A DNA stretch of 12,245 nucleotides from an uncultured Campylobacter sp. GTDB lineage: Bacteria; Campylobacterota; Campylobacteria; Campylobacterales; Campylobacteraceae. The position numbers and the translations under genes were made by a program. Under the pieces are notes generated by a model. The model did not search any database. It was given only the letters and a program-made list of their open reading frames with translations, and had not been told where the DNA came from. The stretch spans positions 1 through 12,245 of the forward strand of contig NZ_CALEDC010000275.1 in the NCBI RefSeq assembly GCF_937949835.1. The letters run 5' to 3'. Shown piece after piece: positions 1-6,720 of the stretch (the first letter of the stretch is position 1; each line of letters starts with the position of its first letter).

Positions 1-210
1 CAGACGATATTTTTAGAGCTCGATTTGGACGGCAATATATTGAGTGAAAACAAAGCGAAACTGCAAGACTTTTGGCTCAAAAGCGCCGTAAGCACGGATG
101 ATGGAGGCGTTTTAATAGGCGGAGACGCCCATAAAGACGATACCGTCATAATAAAAATTCGCTCCGACCTGCCGCTGGATCAACAAAAGATCAAAAATTT
201 AAACAGATAA
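1..210 (+). CDS. C-terminal fragment of a beta-propeller-like protein (5' end outside window)
   Basis: The frame is open from base 1 and ends at a TAA at 208-210, giving 69 residues of a protein that begins left of the window. No start codon in view is convincing; the TTG at 25 lies inside the open frame. The segment VSTDDGGVLIGGDAHKDD followed by a hydrophobic TVIIKI strand resembles the blade repeat of secreted beta-propeller proteins, in which a T/S-x-D-GG-x-(L/V)-x-GG turn links strands and an aspartate-rich loop precedes the next strand. This would be the last blade plus a short polar tail (LPLDQQKIKNLNR). Function unknown. It converges with the minus-strand gene at 478-1434. I am confident that it is coding, and only moderately confident of the fold. 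Confidence 0.7.
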   Translation, partial: QTIFLELDLDGNILSENKAKLQDFWLKSAVSTDDGGVLIGGDAHKDDTVIIKIRSDLPLDQQKIKNLNR

Positions 211-477
211 ACTATCCGCAGGCTACCCACCGCAAAGGCTGCCACGGGTTTAAATTTAATCGTTTTTGCAGCTTGTTTGCAGCGATTTAAAATTTCGTAA
301 CTTCGGATATGCAAGCCGCTATTTAATTTCGGCAAGTTTTAAATTTTAAATCTACACGCTTCTTTGCCGCGCCGTTTTAGCTAAATTAACCGCGCGGTCC
401 AGAGCTCGCGAGTGCAAGATGATTTAATTTTACGATCTTAACTCCGCGCGAACTTTAAAATTTAGCGATCAAATTTA
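211..477. other. Intergenic spacer between convergent genes; weak hairpin near 255-291
   Basis: No gene is visible. An 8 bp direct repeat TTTGCAGC occurs twice about 3 bp apart (264-282). It sits in the loop of a weak stem formed by TTTAATCG (255-262) and CGATTTAAA (283-291, one bulged T). This could help end transcription from the left-hand gene but has no clean U-tract, so I do not call it a terminator. The rest is AT-rich with scattered AAATTT-type words and two short self-complementary words, ACCGCGCGGT and CTCGCGAG, at about 389-412. Confidence 0.4.
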
Positions 478-1434
478 CTATTTAAAAAGCCTTTTGATCT
501 TGCCGAAAAGCGACTTTTCGCCGCCTGCGGAGGTTTCGTCTTTATGATCTTCTGCGGCGGAATTCTCGCTGCCGCCTTCTATCGTATCGCCGCTGCACGA
601 GACGGAATGCTCGCTGCTTGCTTTCATTGTGCCGCCATCCGCTTCCATCACACTGCCGCTGCCCGTTGCATTGGCGCCGCGCAAGGTAAAATTCTCTCTG
701 ACCATCCTAACGCCTCCGCCTGCCTTGCTGCGCTCTATCGCCTCGCCGATCTGCTGCGCGGCGATTTCCGCGTAGATCAGCGCGCCCTGCGTATCGCAAT
801 TAAAAAGATTTGAAAACGACTCGGACCTATTAAGATCAATCGGATTGGGCTCAACCACTTCGGTAGCCTCAAGCAGCCCTACTTCAAGCTCTGCGGCAGA
901 ATTTAGCGCCTTTAAAAACACGGGCAAATTCTGCGCATAAAACTCATCTACGGCGGATTTAACCTCGCCGTCCGCTTCATAATCGCGCAGCAGCTTCTGC
1001 ACGCTATCGGCACCAAGATACGCGCCGCAGCAGTAGTTTTCGATGATCTCATTGTGAATTTCGCCGCTAAATTCCGCTAAAAATTCCTTCGGCAAAACCT
1101 CGCGCCAATCGCTTATGTAGGGTTTAAATTTTGGATTTTGCTCCGCCAAAAAGCTAAACGCCGTGCCGCGCGTGTAAAAATACTCTCTAAAATAGCCCTG
1201 CGCCACGGCGAGGTGAAATCCGTGCGTTTTATTAAAAATGCCCCCTGTGCCGTACTGCAGCGCCGAGCGGAAGCCGTCCGCATATTTCTCCACGTAAAAT
1301 TCATCCATCCCCGCTTCGCGTGCGATTTTAGCGATAGCCTCAAAATCGCCCTTCTGCGCGAGCTTTAGCGGCTTAAAATACCACTGCGAAATTTCATCTT
1401 TGCCGATCGCATGGTAGCTTATGTCGTAACCCAC
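478..1434 (-). CDS. Hypothetical protein with acidic Gly/Ser-rich tail and basic C-terminal helix
   Basis: A 318-residue protein that I do not recognise. The start is a GTG at 1432-1434, preceded by a strong AAGGAGAG whose beginning overlaps the stop codon of the upstream lipoprotein gene, so the two are very likely co-transcribed and perhaps translationally coupled. Residues 1-235 look like a compact alpha-helical soluble domain, with YHAIGKDEISQWYF near the N-terminus and an adjacent cysteine pair (ENYCCGAYLG). No signal peptide or membrane segment is seen. From about residue 240 the sequence turns into a low-complexity Gly/Ser/Glu-rich tail with repeated GG pairs, then ends in a short basic amphipathic stretch (SLFGKIKRLFK) that could touch a membrane or nucleic acid. 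The tail looks disordered. No enzyme motif is visible. An immunity or effector-type role is possible but unsupported. Confidence 0.8.
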   Translation of the reverse strand: MGYDISYHAIGKDEISQWYFKPLKLAQKGDFEAIAKIAREAGMDEFYVEKYADGFRSALQYGTGGIFNKTHGFHLAVAQGYFREYFYTRGTAFSFLAEQNPKFKPYISDWREVLPKEFLAEFSGEIHNEIIENYCCGAYLGADSVQKLLRDYEADGEVKSAVDEFYAQNLPVFLKALNSAAELEVGLLEATEVVEPNPIDLNRSESFSNLFNCDTQGALIYAEIAAQQIGEAIERSKAGGGVRMVRENFTLRGANATGSGSVMEADGGTMKASSEHSVSCSGDTIEGGSENSAAEDHKDETSAGGEKSLFGKIKRLFK

Positions 1435-1444
1435 CCTCTCTCCT

Positions 1445-1966
1445 TTAATCTTTCAGATCGATCTGCGGCTGCCAATACAGCGACTTTGAAACTTTGCGAA
1501 ATTTCATCGTGGCGCCCAGACCATTTGAGGTGCGGTAGCTAAGCACCAGCTCGTCCTTATCGCTCTTAGGCGCGGTGATCTTGTAGCGGCTCGCCCACGC
1601 GATCTTAAAAAGCTCCTTTTGCAAAAGCGGATCGCCGTCGTGCAGCGGCACTACGTTTGCGTTTGCGCCGTTGAGCTGCACCGCGAGGATCTGCACCTCT
1701 TTAGGATAGGAGGTGAGCAAAAACACCTCGTCTCCAGCGGCGTTTCTAAGCTCGGGCGCGACTGGATTTAGATAGGTCGCCACTCCCAAATAGCGATCGC
1801 CCGCGCGCACCGATTCAAATTTTTGCGTATAAGCAAGAAACTCGTTTTTAAGCGGATCGTGACGGGGATCGTTTGCGGAGCAGGAGTTTAAAAATAGCGC
1901 TAGCGCGGCTAGGAGCGCGCCCTTTAGCAGGCCGTTTAGCGCGCCGTTAAAATAAAATTTCTTCAT
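1445..1966 (-). CDS. Putative outer-membrane lipoprotein
   Basis: A 173-residue protein with a classic lipoprotein signal: two lysines at the start, a hydrophobic stretch (residues 13-26) and the lipobox L26-N-S-C29. The predicted mature protein begins at Cys29 followed by Ser, with no Asp at +2, so sorting to the outer membrane is the simplest expectation. The mature part is polar, beta-rich in look, and contains no catalytic motif or known domain that I recognise. The ATG at 1964-1966 has AAAGGAAA just upstream. It is the first gene of a two-gene minus-strand operon with the 318-residue protein and is divergent from mobB across about 100 bp. The family is unknown to me; the lipoprotein call itself is strong. 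Confidence 0.85.
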   Translation of the reverse strand: MKKFYFNGALNGLLKGALLAALALFLNSCSANDPRHDPLKNEFLAYTQKFESVRAGDRYLGVATYLNPVAPELRNAAGDEVFLLTSYPKEVQILAVQLNGANANVVPLHDGDPLLQKELFKIAWASRYKITAPKSDKDELVLSYRTSNGLGATMKFRKVSKSLYWQPQIDLKD

Positions 1967-1992
1967 CGATTTTCCTTTGAAATTTTAGGCGC

Positions 1993-1998
1993 ATTTTA
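1993..1998 (-). promoter_or_regulatory. Candidate -10 box of the lipoprotein operon
   Basis: On the minus strand TAAAAT lies 27 bases upstream of the lipoprotein ATG, which would give a leader of about 20 bases. The upstream stretch is AT-rich with no obvious -35 box, as is usual in Campylobacter sigma-70 promoters. It is placed by position and similarity only. Confidence 0.4.
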
Positions 1999-2030
1999 AC
2001 GAATTTTGCTTTTTAAAAGGCTAAATTCGC

Positions 2031-2036
2031 TACAAT
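2031..2036 (+). promoter_or_regulatory. Candidate -10 box of the mobB-fbp operon
   Basis: TACAAT lies 31 bases upstream of the mobB ATG and follows a T-rich stretch (about 2003-2017) in place of a -35 box, the usual Campylobacter arrangement. The implied transcript would start near 2043. It lies back to back with the candidate promoter of the divergent lipoprotein operon. Confidence 0.45.
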
Positions 2037-2066
2037 CTGCTCATCTTAAAAAGCCGGATTTTAAAA

Positions 2067-2555
2067 ATGAAAAGACTTGTTATCGCATTTTCAGGCCCTT
2101 CCAACAGCGGCAAAACGACGCTAATTTGCAAGATCGCTAAAATTTTTATCGCTAGCGGGCTTCGGACTGCGATCGTAAAGCACGATCCGGGCGATAAGGC
2201 GCGTTTCGACGTAGAGGGCAAGGACAGCGCCAAATTTAGCGAGCTCGGCGCCGAGACCGTCGTGATGAGCCCGACGCGGACGAGCTATTTTTCGCAGCGC
2301 TGTATGCAGATTGACGAGGTCGTGCGGATGCTAGGCGAGTTTGATATCTTGCTCGTAGAGGGGCTAAAGACGCTGCCGCTGCCGCGCATAAGCCTATTTC
2401 GCGACAGGATCGATCCGGCGTATCTGCCATTTTCGGACGCGATCGCTTCAAATTTAAGCGGCGAGCAGATGGATAAGTTTTGTCGCGTAAATTTCGACGT
2501 TAACGACGCTGCGGGCATTAGCGAATGGATCTTAAAAAACGCCAAAAAAATGTAA
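2067..2555 (+). CDS. mobB: Molybdopterin-guanine dinucleotide biosynthesis adapter MobB
   Basis: MobB is a P-loop GTP-binding protein that assists MobA in attaching GMP to molybdopterin to form the MGD cofactor of enzymes such as formate dehydrogenase and nitrate reductase. The 162-residue protein starts with strand MKRLVIAFSG and the Walker A loop GPSNSGKT (residues 10-17). It then carries the family block VKHDPGDKARFDVEGKDS and the ELGAETVVMSPTRT strand-turn, and a later DILLVEGLK strand typical of the family. Length is normal for MobB. It is the first gene of a plus-strand operon; fbp begins 9 bases after its stop. The ribosome site is modest (GGA about 10 bases before the ATG). As I recall, mobB also precedes fbp in C. 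jejuni, which supports the call. Confidence 0.92.
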   Translation: MKRLVIAFSGPSNSGKTTLICKIAKIFIASGLRTAIVKHDPGDKARFDVEGKDSAKFSELGAETVVMSPTRTSYFSQRCMQIDEVVRMLGEFDILLVEGLKTLPLPRISLFRDRIDPAYLPFSDAIASNLSGEQMDKFCRVNFDVNDAAGISEWILKNAKKM

Positions 2556-2564
2556 AGGAATAAA

Positions 2565-3413
2565 ATGCAAGAGATCGTAAAATCAATCCAAAATATCGCG
2601 CTACAAATCGCCGAGGAGCTGAAATACGCGGACTTCGGCTACACCGATCATCACAACAGCACGGGCGATACGCAGCTCAAACTCGACGTAAAAAGCGACG
2701 CCATAATCGAGGCGGAATTTCGCAAAAACCCGCTCGTGCGCGCCCTAATCAGCGAGGAAAAAGAGGAAGCGCTAGAGCTTCGAAAGGACGCGCGCCTCAT
2801 CGTCGCTTACGATCCACTCGACGGCTCGAGCTTGGTGGACGTAAATTTTGCCGTGGGCTCGATTTTCGGCATCTACGAGGATGAAATTTCGCCCGCAAAC
2901 TTAAAAGCGGCGATCTATTGCATCTACGGACCGCGCCTTGAGATGATCGTTTGCGAGGACGCGCCGAAGCTCTACCGCCTAAATCGCGAGGGCAAATTTA
3001 GCTTCATAAAAGATCTACGACTGAACGAAAAAGGCAAACTAAACGCCACGGGCGCGACGCAAAAGGGCTGGAGCGAGCCGCACCGAAAGCTCGTGCGGGC
3101 GTTGTTTGATGAGGGCTACCGCCTGCGATACAGCGGCGCGATGGTAAGCGACCTGCATCAAATTTTATTAAAAGGCGGCGGACTTTTCAGCTACCCCGCT
3201 ACTAGCGACCATCCGCGCGGCAAGCTTCGCGTAACCTTCGAAGTGCTACCGTTTGCGTTTATCTTCGAGCGCGCGGGAGGCGCCACCAGCGACGGCGCGA
3301 ACGGCTCTCTTTTACAGCTTAAAATCGAGAAAATCCACCAAAGCAGCCCTTGCTTTTTCGGCTCGAAGTATGAGATCGCGAAGATGCATGAAATTTACGG
3401 CGGGAAAAACTGA
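2565..3413 (+). CDS. fbp: Class I fructose-1,6-bisphosphatase
   Basis: Hydrolyses fructose 1,6-bisphosphate to fructose 6-phosphate, the committing step of gluconeogenesis, which matters in Campylobacter because most species do not use sugars by glycolysis. The 282-residue protein has the class I hallmarks: the N-terminal [15 protein letters not shown] block (31-45), the metal-binding SEEKE region (63-67), the catalytic DPLDGSS (83-89), the phosphate-binding [18 protein letters not shown] region (188-205), the metal-ligand segment [20 protein letters not shown] (220-239) and the [11 protein letters not shown] motif near the end. It is somewhat shorter than the enterobacterial enzyme, as I expect for Campylobacter. 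The start has AAAGGAA upstream. Its TGA overlaps the ATG of the next gene by one base. Confidence 0.95.
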   Translation: MQEIVKSIQNIALQIAEELKYADFGYTDHHNSTGDTQLKLDVKSDAIIEAEFRKNPLVRALISEEKEEALELRKDARLIVAYDPLDGSSLVDVNFAVGSIFGIYEDEISPANLKAAIYCIYGPRLEMIVCEDAPKLYRLNREGKFSFIKDLRLNEKGKLNATGATQKGWSEPHRKLVRALFDEGYRLRYSGAMVSDLHQILLKGGGLFSYPATSDHPRGKLRVTFEVLPFAFIFERAGGATSDGANGSLLQLKIEKIHQSSPCFFGSKYEIAKMHEIYGGKN

Positions 3414-3622
3414 TGGCGGATACCGAGAGCAGCGCGCCGCGCGACGTTTACGACGAAATTTTGGATAAAAGCTTAGCCGCGCTACAAGCGTGCCAAGCCG
3501 AGCACAATCTCACCAGCTGCCTGGAGTGCGAGAAGCTGCTAGATTGCGCCGTGCGCGATAAATACGTCAAGGCGGTTTATGAGAGCATGTCGCACGGCGC
3601 GACGGGGGATTTTTCGTTTTAA
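3413..3622 (+). CDS. Small Cys-motif protein conserved next to fbp in Campylobacter
   Basis: A 69-residue soluble protein that starts in a TGATG overlap with the end of fbp, so it is probably translated by coupling. It has four cysteines: C27, C36, C39 and C45. The last three form CLECEKLLDC, followed by the dense block RDKYVKAVYESMSHGATGDFSF. The spacing suggests metal or redox chemistry, but no known zinc-finger class fits well. As I recall, C. jejuni has a short gene of this type in the same place after fbp (near Cj0839c-Cj0841c), so it is real and conserved, with unknown function. It closes the mobB operon here; no clear terminator follows, and the sequence runs straight into repeat-rich DNA. 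Confidence 0.85.
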   Translation: MADTESSAPRDVYDEILDKSLAALQACQAEHNLTSCLECEKLLDCAVRDKYVKAVYESMSHGATGDFSF

Positions 3623-4024
3623 ATTTGGCTATTGCGATGCGACGAGGGATTTTTACGAATTCGGGTATAAATATACCACCGCCTTCCTCTTGCGTCGCGA
3701 GGTTTTCACGAAAATAGCTGCGGCGCGGAATTTGCTCTGCGGTGCAGATTTAATCCGGCGGCGCGCAGGCTCTTGCTTTGCAGTGTAAAAAATTTGCTCC
3801 GCTGCGAAACGATAAAATTTACGGCGCGATTTGGCGTTGCGGCGAAATATGCTCTGAGGCGCGCCTGTTTTGCGGGCAAGAAGGTTTTGCGGCGGCCGAT
3901 AAAATTCAAAATGCGGGCGTAACCAAATTGCGGGCGTGCGGCTAAATTTAAAGCGCACATACGGTTAATTCGGCACGCGGCTAATTGAAGCGGACAAACG
4001 TTGATCTCGGGCTCCGCGGTCGGA

Positions 4025-4117
4025 TTTTTAAAATTTGTGGATAAAATTTTAAGATAGGCGGAACGGTGGGGTTATATCCTTCGTTGAGTTTTTAAAATTT
4101 ACGGATAAAATTTTAAG
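4025..4117. repeat. 29 bp direct repeat pair, 64 bp apart
   Basis: Copies at 4025-4053 and 4089-4117 match at 27 of 29 positions by eye. Each is a run of T, then AAAATTT, a four-base variable core (GTGG or ACGG), then ATAAAATTTTAAG. The closeness of the copies suggests a recent local duplication, unlike the older-looking repeats around them. Confidence 0.75.
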
Positions 4118-4534
4118 GCGCGAAATTTCGCTTCGCAAAATTTTATCTGCGATCATGAGCCGTTTATGAGCACAGACACGCGAAATTTCATAAAGCGAAA
4201 TTTTGGCGGGCTAAATTTTACCGCCGCGATCTTTAAATTTACGCGACTAAAATTTACCGGCTTGCGCGAGCCGCCGTTTACCGCCGATCTAAATTTTGCC
4301 TTGTTAAATTTAGCTCACGACTAGAGTGACGGCTCTGCTACCAGCGATGAAATTTAAATTTCGACTTGCGGAATTTAACTCGAAAACTTAGCGGCGCAGG
4401 CGAGACGGCAAATTTTACCTCGCAAAATTCGAGCCGTAAATTTAAAACGCAAATTTAAGGCGCGATCTGTGCGTTAAAATTTAAAAACTAAATTTGAAGT
4501 CTAGTGAGCGGGTCCGCCGCACGAATGCTCGTAT

Positions 4535-4743
4535 AAATTTCAAGCACATAATGCCCATATTGAAATTTTGCGACTGAGCGTGTATGTGAAGCGCTCGTTA
4601 AAATTTCAAAGCCGAGGCACATGCAAGCGCACACGTTAAAAATTTTAGAGCCGAGCTCGCTACGACGCTCGCTTTAAAATTTCAAAGCTAAGGCGCATTA
4701 CGGCGGCGATTACGTTAAATTTAAAAACCGATCGCAGAGCGCA
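4535..4743 (+). repeat. Degenerate ~38 bp tandem array
   Basis: Units begin with AAATTT at 4563, 4601, 4640, 4677 and 4717 (spacing 38, 39, 37, 40), with a related partial unit at 4535. Similarity runs beyond the AAATTT core: AAATTTCAAAGCCGAGGCAC (4601) against AAATTTCAAAGCTAAGGCGC (4677), and several units end in CGTTA just before the next core. This marks a true diverged tandem repeat and not merely AT-rich sequence. Confidence 0.65.
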
Positions 4744-4761
4744 GAATTTTAGGATCGATCC

Positions 4762-4840
4762 ATTCGCGAAGCTGTGCGCCATCGACCTATTCGCAAAGCC
4801 GCGCCCATAGATTTTTTCGCAGCGCCGCACGCCGAAATTT
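4762..4840 (+). repeat. Three degenerate ~27 bp tandem units before the LysE-family gene
   Basis: Units start at 4762 (ATTCGCGAAGCTGTGCGCC), 4789 (ATTCGCAAAGCCGCGCCC) and about 4815 (TTTCGCAGCGCCGCACGCC). They share a TTCGC-rA-GC-CGC core at 26-27 bp spacing. They end about 30 bases before the start of the exporter gene, in the place where its promoter would be expected. Confidence 0.5.
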
Positions 4841-4871
4841 TATAGCAGATTCGGGGAGTACAAGCAGAGGG

Positions 4872-5468
4872 ATGCAACCGTTCGTACAAGGGGTTTTACT
4901 GGGGCTGGGCGTTAGCGTGCCGATCGGCCCGGTAAACGTGCTGATAATGTCCTACGCGCTGCGAAGCTACACCAAGGCGCTGTGCCTGGGCCTCGGCGCC
5001 ATGAGCGCGGATATGCTCTATCTGGCGCTATCGGCGTTTGGCATATCGCAGCTAGCCAAAATCCCGATCGTTTTTGCCTGCATATCGGTATTTGGCGCGT
5101 GCTTTTTACTCTACACGGCGTACGCGATCTGGCATGGCGCGACTAGCTCGGTGCAGCCTGCAAGCGTCGAGGCTTGCTCAGGCGCGGCGCTTTACGGCAA
5201 AGGCTTTTTGATAAATTTACTAAATCCATACGTCATTATGTTTTGGCTCAGCGTCTCTGCCGGCACCGCGCGAGCAGATTTCGCGCTTGCCCTTGCGGGG
5301 CTTGTAAGCGGAATTTTAGCTTGGATCACGCTTTTTCCGCTTGCGATATATCTAGCTCGTAGCAAGCTTCCAAATATAGTAGTGCGGGCATTTGCATATA
5401 TCTCGGCGTTTATTTTGGTATTTTTTGCACTAAAGCTTCTATACGCTATAATTTTTGCTAAAATTTAA
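4872..5468 (+). CDS. LysE/RhtB-family amino-acid exporter
   Basis: A 198-residue inner-membrane protein of the LysE family, whose members export amino acids such as lysine, arginine, homoserine or threonine. It has the family N-terminus with the GxxVSVPIGPVNVLIM signature (residues about 13-28) at the end of the first helix. About six hydrophobic segments follow, with a GKGFLINLLNPYVIMFWLSV segment near residues 114-133 that is the second conserved LysE block. No substrate can be assigned. The ATG at 4872 gives the normal N-terminus, but the ribosome site is awkward: AGAGGG touches the ATG and GGGGAG lies 13 bases away. It is separated from dapE by 15 bases. The same pairing exists in C. jejuni as I recall, which hints at lysine or diaminopimelate-related export. 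That link is inference. Confidence 0.88.
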   Translation: MQPFVQGVLLGLGVSVPIGPVNVLIMSYALRSYTKALCLGLGAMSADMLYLALSAFGISQLAKIPIVFACISVFGACFLLYTAYAIWHGATSSVQPASVEACSGAALYGKGFLINLLNPYVIMFWLSVSAGTARADFALALAGLVSGILAWITLFPLAIYLARSKLPNIVVRAFAYISAFILVFFALKLLYAIIFAKI

Positions 5469-5483
5469 ACCAAAGGAAGGCTT

Positions 5484-6662
5484 ATGAAACCGATTGAAAT
5501 TCTAAAAGAGCTCATCAAATTCCGCTCGCTCACACCTAGCGACGACGGAGCTTTCAACTACGTCTCAATGCTGCTGGCGGACTTTAGCGAGGATAGATTC
5601 GAGCTAAACGGCGTAACTAACGCGATTTTTACCAAGCGCTTCGGACAGGGTCCGCATCTGTGCTTTGCCGGGCACATCGACGTCGTGCCGCCGGGCGAAG
5701 GCTGGGCGAGCGATCCGTTTGTGCCGGTGGAAGCGGATGGCTTTTTATACGGGCGCGGCGCGCAGGATATGAAAAGCGGCATCGCAGCGGCAATCTGCGC
5801 GCTAGCGGCGGCACGCGATTTTAAGGGCACGCTGAGCCTGCTGCTAACCAGCGATGAGGAGGGCGACGGCATCTACGGCACGCGCGAAATGCTTTCTAAA
5901 TTGCGCGAGCAAGGTGCCCTACCCGACTTCGCAGTCGTTGCGGAGCCTACATGCGAAGTGCGCTTCGGAGATACCATTAAGATCGGCCGTCGCGGCTCGA
6001 TTAACGGCATCCTCACACTCACGGGTATCGGCGGGCACGCAGCCTACCCAGATAAATGCATCAATCCTGTCCATATTTTAGCGCCGGTGCTTGTAAGTCT
6101 TGCGGGGCATGATCTGGATGCTGGTAGCGATGATTTCGCTTCGGCTAAGATAGTCATCACCGACATTCGCGGCGGTTCGCAGGTAGTAAACGTAACACCC
6201 AAGGACGTACGCGTGATGTTCAACGTCCGTGGTGGCGTAGGGCTGGGGCTAGAGGACGTGCGAGACTACGTACTGAGGTTATTTGAGCTGGATGCAAAAG
6301 ATGCGCTGTGCAGCGAAAGCGAATCCTGCGGCAAACTAGAAATGAGCTGCACCGCGCAGCTGCGAGCAGGCGCGTCGCTACACCTTGCGTTAAAAAGCTC
6401 CTCAAAGCCTTTTTTAACTCAGCGAAACTCCAAAATCGTGCAAAAACTAAGCGCTAGCGTGCAGAAGATCTGCGGCGCAGTAGCCGAGCTAAACACCGCA
6501 GGCGGCACGAGCGACGCGAGATACTTCGCGGAGTTTGGCGTGGAGACGGCGGAGTTTGGCGTGCGAAACGACACGATCCATCAGATCAACGAACGAGTAG
6601 AGATTAGTGACGTCGAAAATCTAGCTAAAATTTTTAGCGATCTGATAGAAAATTTCGACTAA
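5484..6662 (+). CDS. dapE: Succinyl-diaminopimelate desuccinylase
   Basis: Cleaves N-succinyl-LL-diaminopimelate to succinate and LL-diaminopimelate, feeding lysine and peptidoglycan synthesis; a cytoplasmic di-zinc M20 enzyme. The 392-residue protein shows the whole M20/DapE set: GHIDVVPPG with H64 and D66, [10 protein letters not shown] with bridging D95, SDEEGDG with the catalytic base E125 and ligand E126, VVAEPT with E154, the dimerisation-domain block [21 protein letters not shown] (169-189), GGTSDARY (340-347) and NDTIHQINE with ligand H366. A clear AAGGAAGG precedes the ATG. It is about 15-25 residues longer than usual because of a Ser/Cys-rich stretch at about 272-298, encoded by 6297-6377. 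It forms an operon with the LysE-family exporter, and a long hairpin follows its stop. Confidence 0.95.
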   Translation: MKPIEILKELIKFRSLTPSDDGAFNYVSMLLADFSEDRFELNGVTNAIFTKRFGQGPHLCFAGHIDVVPPGEGWASDPFVPVEADGFLYGRGAQDMKSGIAAAICALAAARDFKGTLSLLLTSDEEGDGIYGTREMLSKLREQGALPDFAVVAEPTCEVRFGDTIKIGRRGSINGILTLTGIGGHAAYPDKCINPVHILAPVLVSLAGHDLDAGSDDFASAKIVITDIRGGSQVVNVTPKDVRVMFNVRGGVGLGLEDVRDYVLRLFELDAKDALCSESESCGKLEMSCTAQLRAGASLHLALKSSSKPFLTQRNSKIVQKLSASVQKICGAVAELNTAGGTSDARYFAEFGVETAEFGVRNDTIHQINERVEISDVENLAKIFSDLIENFD

Positions 6663-6668
6663 TTTAGG

Positions 6669-6720
6669 AATTTGGCAAAGCTACGTAGATTTTCTTCGTT
6701 CTACTAAGCTTTGCTGAATT
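6669..6720 (+). terminator. Long hairpin just after dapE
   Basis: AATTTGGCAAAGCT (6669-6682) pairs with AGCTTTGCTGAATT (6707-6720) over 14 base pairs, two of them G-T. After a 2x2 internal loop a second stem forms, GTAGA (6685-6689) with TCTAC (6700-6704), capped by a 10-base loop. It begins six bases after the dapE stop. There is no long U-run after it, so it may act as a processing or stability hairpin as much as a terminator. The stem is nearly symmetric and could serve both strands of this convergent region. Confidence 0.6.

Larger units (their letters stand above)
3623..4871. repeat. Gene-free spacer made of several families of degenerate RAATTY-carrying repeats
   Basis: About 1.25 kb with no ORF that I believe in. 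The word AAATTT recurs roughly thirty times, far more than base composition would give. The spacing changes along the region. Between 4108 and 4440 many are 15 bp apart (4108, 4123, 4138; 4183, 4198, 4213; 4235, 4250; 4291, 4306; 4356, 4371; 4410, 4425). From 4535 to 4743 the spacing is about 38 bp. From 4762 to 4840 it is a 27 bp tandem repeat. A near-identical 29 bp pair lies at 4025-4053 and 4089-4117. The first part (3623-4020) is similar in composition but less regular. I see no transposase, inverted ends or decayed gene. Confidence 0.7.

Noticed and set aside
544..813. Plus-strand 89-codon frame opposite the 318-residue gene
   Set aside because: It lies fully antisense to a gene with a strong ribosome site, and its Ala/Arg-rich product looks like a shadow.
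3653..3960. Minus-strand open frames of 84-101 codons
   Set aside because: Arg/Ala/Phe-rich products in overlapping frames with no domain, signal or start context; they look like chance frames in stop-poor repeat DNA.
3623..4871. Decayed insertion sequence or pseudogene in the large spacer
   Set aside because: No transposase motif, no terminal inverted repeats and no extended reading frame similar to a known protein on either strand by eye.
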